Positions 34,350 through 44,984 of a stretch of DNA of 64,000 nt are shown here, one piece after another. The stretch spans positions 1 through 64,000 of the forward strand of contig FTLJ01000246.1 of assembly GCA_900155495.1 (NCBI GenBank), read 5' to 3'. The notes under the pieces are model-generated. The model ran no database searches and had not been told where the DNA came from. It saw nothing but the letters and a program-made list of their open reading frames with translations. Position 1 is the stretch's first letter. Each line of letters opens with the position of its first letter. The translations under genes and the position numbers were made by a program. This DNA comes from Porogramme epimiltina (lineage: Eukaryota; Basidiomycota; Agaricomycetes; Polyporales; Polyporaceae).

Positions 34350-36550
34350 CATTCGGTAAAATCGATTATTGTAGTTCACGACACAGTAGTGCAGTGTCTA
34401 CCACTGGGGGATAAGTGAAGCGTGATGGTATACGACGTTCGAAGTTGAGAGCCAACAATAGACTAACAGTCTCCTATGTATAATGAGACTCTTCCCCTCA
34501 CTAACTCCCTCAACCGCGGAACATACCTCCCCGTCAGCCCCGCAAATTCCGTGTCCGCGTCCGACATTCCATGCCCATTGTACACCATCTCTAGTTCCTC
34601 CAACGCCGCGGCCCCGCGCGTCTCTCGATACTCAAGACACTCCACCGCTGCCTCCAACGTAACATCGTCGAGGTCGGAGTCCGTTGCGTACACTACCGAG
34701 CGCAGTCGAGGGCATGTAGGCGGAATGTGATTGCTAGTGTTAGCTGCAGTGGTCTCTGATTCGCGGGATGCCGCCTCCAACCCGAGCCAGAACACGCTGG
34801 AACACCCCCATCCACCGAGCGTAATCTTCTCGAGCACAGTGAGCGTTCGGAACATATCAGCCCATTCGGCCTGGTGGGGGGTATCTTGGATGCCGTGCAC
34901 AGAGAGCTGGATGAGACGATTTCCCGCCGGGCGCAGAACGCGTGAGAGGGCGAGGAGCCCAGACGAAAGAGAAGGTTGCCACTGGAGCGAGTAGAGCTCA
35001 AGCTCCACAAGATCGTAGGGGCCGGTTCTCTCCTTTGCGGTCAGCCTGAGATATTCGTATGCTTCGAGTACCGCAATTTCGGCGCGCTCCAGGGGTGAAA
35101 GGCACGAGTCGTCTAGACCTGTCGCCGGGAGGAGGTCGAGGAGTGTCTCGGGGGTGTCGTTCTCGGCATCGCGGGGATATTGACCCTGAAGTGCGAGTCG
35201 TTCTGTGGTGAAGTTAAGATGAGAGAGGAAGCTGGATATGTGCGCCACAGGATCGTCCCGGACAACGAGACTTGTGAGCCGTAAAAGCGGATTTGGATTG
35301 GCGGGCGAGATGGATAGAGAGATTTGGTTGAGAGGGAATTGAGAGAGGAAGTTGTTAAGACCGATATGTGTGACGCGAGTCGCTGATCGAATGCTCGTGA
35401 CAAAGTTTTGGAAGGTGCCTGCATACACGCACCCCTCGAGCGTAAGTTTGCACAGGTTGGAATACAGAGTGACGTCGTTGGAGGCTTGGGCGTATGTAAG
35501 GTGCAGATTTTGTAGGAGGGGAAAGCGTTCGACGGTGAGGTCAATGTTGATTTCAGGCTTGAAGTCGGCTGGATTCGACCTGGGGGGGCACATGATCACG
35601 AGCTGAGAGAGAGAGAGAGACCCTCGACGGAGAAGGGCTGGAAGCCGCGAAGACCAGTACGGAGATATATGTGCAAGGGATAACAGCCAGACACGGCGCA
35701 TGTGTAGGGAAAGCATGGCATATGCTTCCGGACATGTCTTCTTGGAATTGAGGAAGACTTCGATCTGAGCAACTGCGGAACGTGTGAGGCAGAGGGTAAC
35801 CCATTCCGTGTTGGACGTTTCAACCTCGATGCGTCGCCAAAGTTTCGGAGTGGCGCACGCGACGTTGTACCAATGTCTACAGACCAGAAGGAGTTTGATC
35901 CACGAGTACCCCACGATAGTCGGATCGTAGAAACACATATGTCCATGTATCGTGAAGATTTGGACAAGAAGTTCATTGGGCAACCGACAGGCCAGCTGAG
36001 TAGCGTTTAAGGATTCCTTGAAGCTCAGGAGACGCTGAGTTGGCGCATCCTGATCCTTCGATGTGGCTTCAGGAGCGTGGTGTGAGGTATTGCTGGGGCG
36101 CTCGACAAGGCAATGCGACGCGGTCGACATACGTCACGGTGATACTGTGTTCAAACTGGCGTGTCGTTAGTCGATTGAATGATCGTACAGTTGTGTAAAT
36201 TCTCACTAGGGAAACGGGATAAACTCGCAATCTAAGTGGTGACTACTGCGCTGTCACCTAGATAGTGGTCGGAGCCTGATAATAGAAGTTAGTAAAAGCC
36301 TCGAAGCTTAAGTTAGAAAACCGTGACTATCCTGGGACATGGCTACGTCCCCTAATGGACACTTACTAAGTGATTGGTTCTAACGAACAGCTACCGTGTT
36401 TTGCACTGGCAGTCTGGGGAAACAAGACGTTGTGACTTGTCTTTGTGCTAAGCCCTGCTTCAAGCTGAACAAGCTGGAATCGAACCGGCAACAGATTTTT
36501 CGGGAAATGATGGTGGCACGTGATCCCGGACATCGCCGATGTCTCAACCT
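34350..36550 (-). repeat. Type A F-box duplicon, unit 3 (lies inside the monooxygenase pseudogene)
   Basis: It carries the same 3' flank ('ggtaaaatcgatta', then 'tctaccactgg') and the same 5' flank ('ggaatcgaa' about 340 nt upstream of the ATG, then a CACGTGATC box) as units 1 and 2. Its left edge coincides with the point where the plus-strand monooxygenase pseudogene breaks off. The right edge is about 36550, where similarity ends. No obvious inverted ends or target-site duplication were seen by eye. Confidence 0.65.
34463..36130 (-). CDS. F-box protein, type A copy 3 (intact, 555 aa)
   Basis: Intronless. The start ATG at 36130 aligns with the other type A copies (MSTASH). The N-terminal stretch SKDQDA at 24-29 is shared with copy 2. 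The F-box is at about residues 49-100: CRLPNELLVQIF, LLLVCRHWYNVA, TPKLWRRI. The leucine-rich C-terminal domain keeps the whole type A plan through ARVPRLRELVRGRVSL-like end blocks, but with many substitutions, so target binding may differ. It lies 24 kb from the tandem pair and inside the remains of a monooxygenase gene on the other strand. Likely an SCF adaptor. Confidence 0.85.
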   Translation of the reverse strand: MSTASHCLVERPSNTSHHAPEATSKDQDAPTQRLLSFKESLNATQLACRLPNELLVQIFTIHGHMCFYDPTIVGYSWIKLLLVCRHWYNVACATPKLWRRIEVETSNTEWVTLCLTRSAVAQIEVFLNSKKTCPEAYAMLSLHMRRVWLLSLAHISPYWSSRLPALLRRGSLSLSQLVIMCPPRSNPADFKPEINIDLTVERFPLLQNLHLTYAQASNDVTLYSNLCKLTLEGCVYAGTFQNFVTSIRSATRVTHIGLNNFLSQFPLNQISLSISPANPNPLLRLTSLVVRDDPVAHISSFLSHLNFTTERLALQGQYPRDAENDTPETLLDLLPATGLDDSCLSPLERAEIAVLEAYEYLRLTAKERTGPYDLVELELYSLQWQPSLSSGLLALSRVLRPAGNRLIQLSVHGIQDTPHQAEWADMFRTLTVLEKITLGGWGCSSVFWLGLEAASRESETTAANTSNHIPPTCPRLRSVVYATDSDLDDVTLEAAVECLEYRETRGAAALEELEMVYNGHGMSDADTEFAGLTGRYVPRLRELVRGRVSLYIGDC

Positions 36551-36822
36551 GCCCCGACCGACAAAGACTCGGACAACGCAATCGCGACTCCGTGTTAGAA
36601 AAGCATCCACTCCACAAAAGCCACCTCTGTTCAAGCTTTCTTGTCTCGTGCTCTCTCATCTGGCTAATTGCACAACTATCGTCGTTCAATGCGCCAGCTA
36701 CTTCAACCAGATGCTGCACATAGACTCGTAAGTTGCAACGGATTCAATCCAGCCTCAGTCTATGCATTTCTCATTTCCAGTTGTGGCAGAACATAATACG
36801 TCTGCCTTTCTCGCAATGTATG

Positions 36823-36880
36823 AGGAGTGTGTCGCGATAGTCGTGTCATCACGATCCTCACACTCCTCTTCGCGACACAC
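36823..36880. repeat. Nested, overlapping inverted repeats
   Basis: GTGTGTCGCGA (36827-36837) pairs perfectly with TCGCGACACAC (36870-36880). AGGAGTGTG (36823-36831) pairs with CACACTCCT (36859-36867). The two left arms overlap by five bases, so the two hairpins exclude each other. Confidence 0.6.
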
Positions 36881-37342
36881 AGGAGTCGCCACGTCGGGCG
36901 ATGCCCAAGCATACAGTGAACTTGACCTTCCTACCACTCACTAAGACACACGGAATTGCGGGCGACGCTCTCAAGGGCCTGACCTGGTACGGATAGGGGT
37001 GAGGGACTGGCTTGAATCAGAGAAGGATGGGTGGAATGAGGGATGGGTAGAGTGGTCGCCTGGTGCGTAACGCGTTTGATTAGCATCCTCAACGTATAGC
37101 CCCGCCCTGACGACAAGTCCTTCCGCATCAGACTCTTGGGGTCACCTTAGGGTTTTGCACTTGTGCGTGCACTGTGGAGCCCTCTCCCTCTAAACATAAA
37201 TCTCACGATAAAGACAGACCTACCCCACCTATAACACGCCCACTAAATTCATTCTAATCGTCCACACAAGCCACCTCTTGTTCTCCCTCGGAGCTAGTCA
37301 CTGAGCCGTTTACGGAGCCGATGTGAGTCCTTCCATCCCACT

Positions 37343-37383
37343 CGTGCTGGCCTGCTGCTCATCGCTCGAGGAAGGCCAGCACG
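37343..37383. repeat. 11-bp perfect inverted repeat
   Basis: CGTGCTGGCCT (37343-37353) and AGGCCAGCACG (37373-37383) could form a hairpin with a 19-nt loop. No U tract follows and no gene ends here, so its role is unknown. Confidence 0.5.
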
Positions 37384-37680
37384 TTCGTTCACGACCTACT
37401 CTTCAACGTCGTCAAGGTACCTGGACGGTTCTCGACAAACCGCCGTGAACGTAGGAAAGTAAGCGGCACGAAGACGTCTAGGAACTCCCATGCGCTTCTC
37501 AATTCTCCATGTTCAAATTCAAGATTTCTTGCGTCTCTGTTCGCTATCGTCGCGGCGATGTGGTCATTCAGGTTGCCGTCTCTTCCTAGTGCGTAGTGTG
37601 AGACTCTTCTCCGTCTGCATCTGTGAGGGCTTTTCAGCATACATGCAGTTAACAGAATGAAGCAACCGACTCTGGTATAT

Positions 37681-37924
37681 TGCGTATACAGGCCGTACGG
37701 CTTTATGGGGGTGAGTCATGGGGCTTTCCTCATTCGGACCGTCATCGTTGCTAATCGCGTGTGCTTTGCAGGTCTGGTTCGCCACCGACGACTTCCCGAC
37801 GTCTCGTATCCATTCTAACCAGTTGGTGAGTGCTTTATGACCCCCCAGCCGGAACGCGTCCAACGTTCGCTCGACTTCTAGGCTCTCCAGATCAAAGCAG
37901 CAGAGCTCAGGCTCACGCTAATGA
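37681..37924 (+). pseudogene. 3' exons of the broken third monooxygenase copy
   Basis: Three pieces match the end of the intact monooxygenases in order and on the plus strand. VYRPYGFMG ends at 37710 before a GTGAGT donor (intact: SYRPCGHPG). After a TTTGCAG acceptor comes exon 37772-37825, VWFATDDFPTSRIHSNQL. It is 54 nt like both intact copies, where it reads LWFATGDIP.ARIGSK.L. After GTGAGT...TTCTAG comes the last exon from 37882, ALQIKAAELRLT, where the stop is lost by a small shift. The intact genes have the same three junctions. This is almost certainly the missing 3' end of the pseudogene at 33073-34345. Confidence 0.8.
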
Positions 37925-38210
37925 CGACATTGGTAAGAAGGTGGAAGAGCACTAGAACTCTGTTGTATAGTAGACGGGCCGCACACGTATCGATCCGTCG
38001 ACTTCATAGGTAGCTTTTGTACGCGTGTACAACACAAATATTCATCGGCTGGCTCCGAAATATTGTTGTAGTAACGACGACAGGAGTAACCATTATCAAA
38101 TACCAAGGGGGTATCCAAGCGTATCGACGAGCTACACGATATCCTACACGTTCCTTGAGCTTCAACCTTTGGGGAGCTCTAGAGGAATGATAGTAATACT
38201 CGTTATAGAA

Positions 38211-39914
38211 CTAAACGCTATAAATATCTGCTTCTACTGCAAAGTGTGATAGCCCTTCCGCGTACAAGTCCAAGCTGATCTCGCATTCGCGTCCATCGGT
38301 GCCGTCGCAAGACAACTCCAGCAACAGTTTCTCCAGAACAGGGAAGGAGCATGATCTACGCCGGCTCAACACTCCCAGGAGGCTTTCCATGAGACCCGGT
38401 TGACACGAGACACCCGCGAACTCCAAACTCGACAAATCGGGGCAAACCGGCTCGTCCGTGGGAGGAGACCCTCTGCCTAAGTGATCTGCATCGACGTCTA
38501 GTGACGTGGAAGGATGGCCCAATGCATACACCATGTTGAGCAACGAGCCGTCCCCAGTGAAAGACAGGTATCGAAGCTTCGGGAAGGCGGAGAAAACGTC
38601 GATCCATGTGCGAGTTCGTTTAACTGTATCGAACTGCCCTGTGACGTCGAGAAGCACAAGTGGCGCTTCGTGGAAGAGGGCTGTGACTGTCTTGAGACAC
38701 CCGGGAAGATCTTCGGGGTCGTGGACCTCCGGAATGTCGAATTTGATCTCGAGCTCTACGTTTCCTAGACGGGCTGTGATTTCGATGTCTTCTTGCCAAT
38801 TGCGGATGTAGACTTTATTGGCGGTTTGTAGAAGAGGGACCCCACTACGGTCCATTGGGAGAAGCGAGGAGAAAACGGAGGGGAGGTCTGATAGATCGTC
38901 CGCGTCATACACTTCCCCGATGACGTGGAGGGATACACACGAGGAAAGGGAAAGATGCGAGAGAAGGCAGCGCGTGTGCTCGGGCTCGTCGTGGACAACA
39001 ACTTTGCGTAAGCATTTTAGAAGTAGGGGTTCGGATGTGCGTGCTGGGAGTCCATCGGGAATGGTGAGGTGACGAAGAACGCCATGGAGTTGCAGTTCCT
39101 CGAGGGAGGGACAGTTTTCGAGGATGTCGATGAAGCTGTAGAAGGAGAACGAAGGGTCCCTGAAGATGCAACGCCGAATATCAAGAGTGATAAGCTGGGG
39201 AGAAAGGCGGAGGAATGATTCCTCTAGAAACAACGAGGAGAGCCGAAGGAAGCGAAGGAGGGGATATCGTTGCGCAGAAATAAGTGTTGTGTCGTGAACC
39301 GGGTCTTCAAGTTCGTCGGTGTAGATCGTGTTATCCTCCATGGGCCCGCCGTACAGGAGGTCGAGTTTTACTAGAGACGGCATAGGGATGTCCAAGATAG
39401 ACACGACAGCGTCCGCTCTAAAGGGTGGGTGGTCCGGGATTGTTAAACGGCGAATGCGATGGGCGTGTTGGACGAGGAGGGGTCGGAAAATGGTGGCAAA
39501 CGGTAGGTTGCTGATCGTAAGCTCCAGGGGAGCACCTGCGGAGCGGGGAAGGACCAACTCCATCCATCTCAACTTCTCCTTATGCTTCTCTTCGCTGATT
39601 TCGCGGACATCGCATCCATGGCGGACGGTGCAGCCTGCCTTGATTGTCCTCCAAAGGGCATTTGTTGCCAAGCAGATCGCTCTCCACTCCCTGCATACGA
39701 GCATGATATGAGTCCACCGAAAATGACACAGGGCATCCGGTCGCATTAAGTAGGCTGTGACGGGCCCGGGGACCATGGTCTTTGTAGCATATACGACGAA
39801 GATTTCGGCCAACAGTTCGTGTGGCAGCCGATTGATTCCTAACGAAAGGGCGTACAGTGTGCACTGCGCCATCGAGTCCTTGGAAGGGAGTAAGTATTTT
39901 GTTTGGTATTTCAT
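38211..39914 (-). CDS. F-box protein (type D-like, about 567 aa)
   Basis: The F-box lies right after the start (INRLPHELLAEIF, HIMLVCREWRAI, TNALWRTI) with an insert of about 25 residues between the first two blocks, as in the other type D genes. The leucine-rich C-terminal domain includes DIPMPSLVKLDLL, close to type D (MPSLVELEL). The open frame continues upstream to 40115 but has no ATG there. ATG choices are 39914 (MKYQTK) and 39872 (MAQCTL). A perfect GTATGT donor and a CCAAG acceptor enclose an in-frame 48-nt segment just before 39872. If it is an intron, translation starts at 39872 or in an upstream exon. Expected role: SCF substrate adaptor. Confidence 0.78.
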   Translation of the reverse strand: MKYQTKYLLPSKDSMAQCTLYALSLGINRLPHELLAEIFVVYATKTMVPGPVTAYLMRPDALCHFRWTHIMLVCREWRAICLATNALWRTIKAGCTVRHGCDVREISEEKHKEKLRWMELVLPRSAGAPLELTISNLPFATIFRPLLVQHAHRIRRLTIPDHPPFRADAVVSILDIPMPSLVKLDLLYGGPMEDNTIYTDELEDPVHDTTLISAQRYPLLRFLRLSSLFLEESFLRLSPQLITLDIRRCIFRDPSFSFYSFIDILENCPSLEELQLHGVLRHLTIPDGLPARTSEPLLLKCLRKVVVHDEPEHTRCLLSHLSLSSCVSLHVIGEVYDADDLSDLPSVFSSLLPMDRSGVPLLQTANKVYIRNWQEDIEITARLGNVELEIKFDIPEVHDPEDLPGCLKTVTALFHEAPLVLLDVTGQFDTVKRTRTWIDVFSAFPKLRYLSFTGDGSLLNMVYALGHPSTSLDVDADHLGRGSPPTDEPVCPDLSSLEFAGVSCQPGLMESLLGVLSRRRSCSFPVLEKLLLELSCDGTDGRECEISLDLYAEGLSHFAVEADIYSV

Positions 39915-40855
39915 GTGAGAACATACGCCGAGGGAGTAGAGGCCGAACAGCGGTCCGTCTTGCCTGGGAGTGGTGAAGGAGAGAGCTACATACGGTGCCG
40001 AGCACTGAGCGGCGCGGCTGCCAAGCGCTGCCGGCGGCGCAGGTCTACCGACGACTTCGACGTGACCCACAACGACGACGATGCGAACGACAATCCCTAG
40101 CCCTTCTTTTGTCAACCTATTCCTATCTACCTCATGCGCACACCAGGGATTAACCCTTCATAACGGACCACCATCAATGTCATGGTGAGTGCCGACTCTT
40201 CGTCAAGACAGCTTGCCTCACAAGTTTCCTCGGGGGCCTACGGTGCAATGGGGGAGAGAGGTTCGCGTCAGGGGCGGATAGTAGACATGGTGACAGTGAG
40301 TTCTGTCTATTCGTTCCGTTCCCCCAAGGGGCTCAGGTTCGGCCCACCAGTCCCCGTAGTCATCGACATCATGTATTCCTTCATCTTGCCAGAAATCCGA
40401 GCGACCATTCAAGAGCTCGACAAGCAAAACCCCCTCCTCGTATACACGAGCAGAGAAGCAAAATTCTTGGTCTCGCCGCCCTGCGCCCGCGGTCCTACGC
40501 AGCATCATACATGGGTATGTTACACAAATTTCGCATACACGCTCACCACACGCGCATACAGACCAAGCAAACGCTGCGGCCAAGCATACACCACTCGAAG
40601 GCTTAGCAGGATCTCCATCCGTCGTCGCCATCGCCTGCTAGTGCGTGGTACGAGACTCCTCTAGCGTCTGCGCCTGTGAGTGCTTCTTGTCAGACAAACA
40701 GTTAGAAGAATGGAGCAACCGGCTCTGGCACATACAGGTGTGTGTCGCGCCTACATACACCTTTTATCGCAGTTAGAGTAGGCTTGTAGTAGTGTGAATA
40801 CAATACATGCGCTTCCACGCCACTTCCGCCTTTGTCCCATCGCCTCAATCTCTCT
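39915..40855. other. Intergenic region
   Basis: Holds the 5' side of the F-box gene and the 3' side of the HET gene. Bases about 40634-40745 resemble about 37580-37690. A minus-strand frame at 40218-40631 (137 codons, starts with ATG, Cys-rich first third, acidic Trp/Asp-rich second half) could be a small gene or a remnant; I cannot support it further. Confidence 0.4.
40634..40745. repeat. Second copy of a roughly 110-bp segment also at 37580-37690
   Basis: Both copies read 'cctagtgcgt', 'gagactc', 'gtctgc', 'ctgtgag', 'gaatg.agcaacc', 'ctctgg' in the same order and spacing. The copy at 37.6 kb runs into the monooxygenase remnant; this one does not. Confidence 0.5.
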
Positions 40856-43334
40856 CTAGTCCACGACCCTGTTCCTCCACAGTCGCGTGCTTTCCCCGTT
40901 CCAGTTGTCCGCCTGCACAAATACACGCTTGTCTGATTCTGTGTCTGAGTCGTCCCGTTCCCTGTCCTTGCCGCGACGAGGGGTCTGCAGCAAATCGCGT
41001 CAGCTTTCGTAGTCTGCAGTATATGAGCAGCGATAGACACTTACGTCGACATCAATTCGGTCGATCTCAAGTTCCAGCGCTCCGCGGGAGTTGTCTGACG
41101 ACGCCTTGTCGAAAGTAAGATACACCTTGAGCACTTTGACGGCCTCCCTGTCCTTCGAGGGTCCTCGGGAGATTGTACGCCAACAGCTGGTGTCCTTGAG
41201 CGTAATGTATTCATCGCGGTAGTGGATATGATCGTGGCGACAATCATGAGAATGGGGAGCGACGTTGCTTTCGGTCAAGACAGGGGTCTTCTTGGAGTAA
41301 AAGGAGGGTAAAAGCCGAATAACGACGTAGCGGGGGCCGAGCTTTCCCCCGCTGCGTCGCTTCTTCGTGCATCGGCCGAGGGTGATAGCGACGAGGTGGG
41401 GGTTCTCGTCGAAGACGAGCGTGATCGGGGGAGACCCTGTCCATGGGAGGGGCACCTCTGTCACGTAGCATGGCTTGCGGTCGACGTCAGGGTCGTCGTT
41501 GAACAAGAACGGAGGCGCCGGGGAATCGGGGTTCTCCATGATCAGACACTTCAGGAGACGTCGGATGTGGTCGTCCTCGTCCTCGTCTCTCCAATCGGCA
41601 CGGTAAGCCGGGCGAGCAGAGATGCAGACGGTCTCCCACTCCCATTCCGGCATTTTGCAGAGGGCGGTGTCGACGACGATAAGCGCCTTTCTGCCGCTGC
41701 TAGACCCGGTAGGGACGCAGTCGTAAAGCGGGTGTCCTCCGAACGACATGGTTCCCTTCTCGCGGAGGGGGAGCAATATAGCCTCCGAACCGCGGCGACC
41801 GCCGCATTCTAGCCCAGCAGATTGGAAACAGCCGGGGAGAAGTGCGACGATGCGGTCGTCATCCGGCTCGAGCTTGTACGTTGGTAGATGCGCGCGGACG
41901 CCTTCCTGGGTCATCTCGAAAGAGACCACCTTCGACCTCCCTGTCTGCATGGAACTGGTTAGGGGATAGACAAGACGAACGAATCGCAAGGCACACCTGC
42001 TTCAACTTCAGTTTCGCGAACTCCTTCGGGTCGAACACCAAGTGGTCGGTGTCGTCAAGGGCACGACGGAAGTTGGAGGGGCCTTGGCCGAGTAGGTGCC
42101 TAGTCGCGGGCCTGTCGGAGATCATGTCAAGGTGTTCCTCGAGCTCCATCATGTCGTCGACGATCTCCGCCCTGCCGCCGGCGAACAGGGTGGTGTCGAC
42201 CGACGTCTTCATGATCTCTTCCTGGAGGCGGTAGAACGCGTGTCGCCCTTCCCCGTACAGCGTAGACATGTTCACCCCAAAGAGACCGAACAGGCAGTAC
42301 GCCTCGTCCTCGACGCGCGTCGTCTGGCGCTTCGACGCCCAGAACATCCGCTCGGCGACGCTGACGTCTGCGAAGCTCTTCTCGAAGCGGAGGACGGCCG
42401 CCGGTATGTCCGTGATCCTCTCGAGCTTCTCCGCGTGCTCGAACTTGGTCCCGAAGCTCGTCCAGTCGCGGGCCCAGAAGCTGACGGTCTTCGGCGCGAT
42501 GAGCTCCTGCAGCGTCCACCCGCGTCTGTGCCACTGGCTCCTCTTGAAGCCGTTCGGGAAGTCGCCGCGGCAGCTCGGTGGGGACACGTCGGATAGGTAG
42601 GCGTAGCAGACCGTGGAGAGGGAATAGTATCGAAACATGGAGTTGATGGATTCGCTGAGCTCCGCGCTACTCGTCTTGTCGATGCAGGCCGTATCCGCCC
42701 AGGCCCATTCGAACCCGTCTTTCTCCGCCTGGATGAGGAATCGGCGAAGCTTGTTGGAGACGAGATCACGTGGGTTCGTAGTAGAAAGTCGAGTGGCTTT
42801 ATCTGGCTTTCCGGACCACGAGTTTGCGTTTGCGACAGTCGCGTAGGATGGTGGTCCGTCGTCGACACTCGTAAGGCGCGACGAAGATGATTCTGGTTCG
42901 GGGGACACAGAACGCGAGTTTAATTCCACCTGCGTCTCCGACTCCGTGGGTGTACCGGGTTCGGACCCCGACACTGGTGTTTCCGATATCACTTCGTGGG
43001 GAGGAGACTGAGGGTCCAATGGGAGAGCAAGCCCCGTTTTCTCCACGAGGGCGTCGAGCTTCCGATGTAGGTCGTCTATGATGCGTCGTTGCTGCTCGAG
43101 GCTTGCACGCAGTGCGTCGGAGACCGTTGGAGGGTCGTGCAACGACAGGGAGGCTACCCGCCTCTCGTTCTCTTCGCACTGCTTGGCTGCGTCCAGGACC
43201 TTCTGGAACGTATCCTCTTCAGAGGCGTCTCCCCAGCGGTGCGATAGGATGGCATATCCGCGACCCAGCCGGCGAACGTCCTCTGGCCGGTCGAAGTGCT
43301 TTAACTTCGCGGTCTTTGTGTCAAGCAACCACAT
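40856..43334 (-). CDS. HET-domain (heterokaryon incompatibility-like) protein
   Basis: Three exons: 43334-41997, 41944-41045 and 40984-40856, with introns of 52 and 60 nt, giving 788 residues. The N-terminus (MWLLDTKTAKLKHF...YAILSHRWG, 1-35) and the block WAWADTACIDK (210-220), then SINSMFRYYSLSTVCYAYLSDV, RGWTLQELIAP (271-281) and EDEAYCLFGLFGVNMSTLYGEG (342-363) are the classical HET motifs. Basidiomycete HET proteins often have a following domain with an FDPKEFAKLKLKQ-like start, seen here at the end of exon 1. HET proteins act in non-self recognition and cell death when incompatible hyphae fuse, or in related immune-like roles. Odd: between the first and second HET motifs lie about 170 residues with a coiled coil (47-100) and a Ser/Pro/Glu-rich disordered part (105-190). 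The third exon (TPRRGKDRERDDSD... to a TAG stop) was chosen over a 31-nt intron, which would be too short. Confidence 0.85.
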
Positions 43335-44984
43335 TACGCTGGGGGCAAGAAGCAAACTCGATGAGGTGACGGGGTTTTATCAGATGTCGAACCACTCACT
43401 GTCGACACGCTAATCGGTACAGGAGGTGTGTCCAACAGGAATAGCCAGTCTTGGGTGGAAGGTTTGACTACGAGGCGCCTAAATGAGCGGATCAAAGCGT
43501 GGGTAGGGAGCTGAAAACGCACTGACAAGTCGGGAGAAACGTAGATGGAGGGGGTGACGGTGGACGCGGGCATGTCATATATCAAGACTCCTACGCGCCC
43601 AACGTCTTCCCTCGTGATGCCTCACACGAATTTGCATTGGGACCTATGCCGGGAAGCTATGGTGCCGTGGGACTGAAGGACGTTGGACACGGTGCGGCTT
43701 CGCGGCATTGTAAACCTAGAAGACGCACGCGCCCCAGTGGACGAAGGATACAATCAATAATCATGTCACGTTCCATCAAATCAAATCACATACCGTACGC
43801 CCCGCAGCAGAGCTTCAACGGCTTGAAGGAACGCCGCCGCAACAGGTAAGGTTGGACCATCAGCGTCTGTTATTTTATTGTGTGAGCAAGCCGTCAACCA
43901 ACGAGCCAGTACTTGGACTGACCATCGTGGGTAACTGCTAGCGCGTGAACAATGCAGGGCCAACCACGGAAATGAGGGATCTGTGGCTGAGAGGCCACCA
44001 TCGTTGCGACCTAGCCGTTTCTAGGCCTCTCAGGCCAACTTTGCCCAACGGCAGCCGCAGCGCGCACTGAACACGAGAATGGAGCGTGGTTTGCCGCGCA
44101 CTTGAAGCTCCCCGCCACGACGCTCGGGGAAATGCCGCCTGGTGGGTCGAAGGGACGTGCCCCCTCGTGTATAGGAAGCGATCGACAACGTCCCACTAAG
44201 GCAGAAGCAGGGCGGGATGCCGTTAACCCGCGGATCGATAGTTTGACGTGAGCGGGGTGCTGTTAGGCTGTTGACAGGTGGATGGACGTCTTAGTCTGGT
44301 GACGCCTGTCATCGAGATAAGCAAAGGATGCGATGTCAGATGATGTTGTGTATGGACACGCACATTGAGGTACAAGGAAGGGGATGGCACGTTGAGAAAG
44401 ATGTCGACACGTGTCTCCGTTCTGAAGACGGCGACTTGCGCGCGGCCGAGACTAGGAGTAGCAAACAGTCAGCATGCAGGTACAGGAGAACGAACCTGGT
44501 CAACTCACCATGAGCCCTTAGAATATCGGCCGCCAGCCTGGTACACCGGGAATGCTCTCCATACAGTGTTCCTTAGGGTCTTGACTATGTGGGTTCTTCG
44601 CATGTCTTGACACGAAGGGAGACGCGACAAACGGGGAAAAGAAGGCCTCGAAACGTTGTGATCAGGATTTCGTGAATATAGTCTACAAGCAACGCGAGTG
44701 TGTGCTAGTCTACAATGCAGTGAAACAGTTCGAAAGACAGGGGAAGGGGTTGCAACGGGATATACGTGTGCCGGAGGTTGATACATCTACAAAGAATAAG
44801 ATATATGGCACAACAACGATGCGGAGGGGCTGTGAAGGCGACAGCGCCCAGCGGATGGATGGATAGAGATACATGATGGAGGGCGTGTTGGATCGTTCCA
44901 GGTCGTGAGCTGGTAGGAAGCGCGTCAGAGGAAGCAAGAAGACAGGGGGTATCGTGACACACCTATAAACACCATTTCCCACAT
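43335..44984. other. Intergenic region of 1.65 kb
   Basis: Promoter side of the HET gene and 3' side of the unknown protein gene. No recognisable gene on either strand. Confidence 0.45.

Larger units (their letters stand above)
36131..37670. other. Interval between type A unit 3 and the monooxygenase 3' remnant
   Basis: The 5' flank of unit 3 (to about 36550) is followed by 1.1 kb with no recognised gene. It holds two inverted-repeat structures (36823-36880 and 37343-37383). Bases about 37580-37690 resemble 40634-40745. Confidence 0.45.

Noticed and set aside
36460..36560. Possible tRNA on the minus strand (GGTTCGATTCC-like B box)
   Set aside because: No A box or cloverleaf could be built upstream. 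The same place in the two sister type A units has diverged sequence without the motif.
40218..40631. 137-codon minus-strand ORF with an ATG start
   Set aside because: Composition looks partly protein-like, but there is no homologue I recognise and no paralogue in the window. Left as a note in the intergenic entry.
40702..41040. Alternative terminal exon of the HET gene
   Set aside because: It needs a 31-nt intron, shorter than any other here, and gives low-complexity sequence. The acceptor at 40985 gives a 60-nt intron and a better-looking acidic C-terminus.
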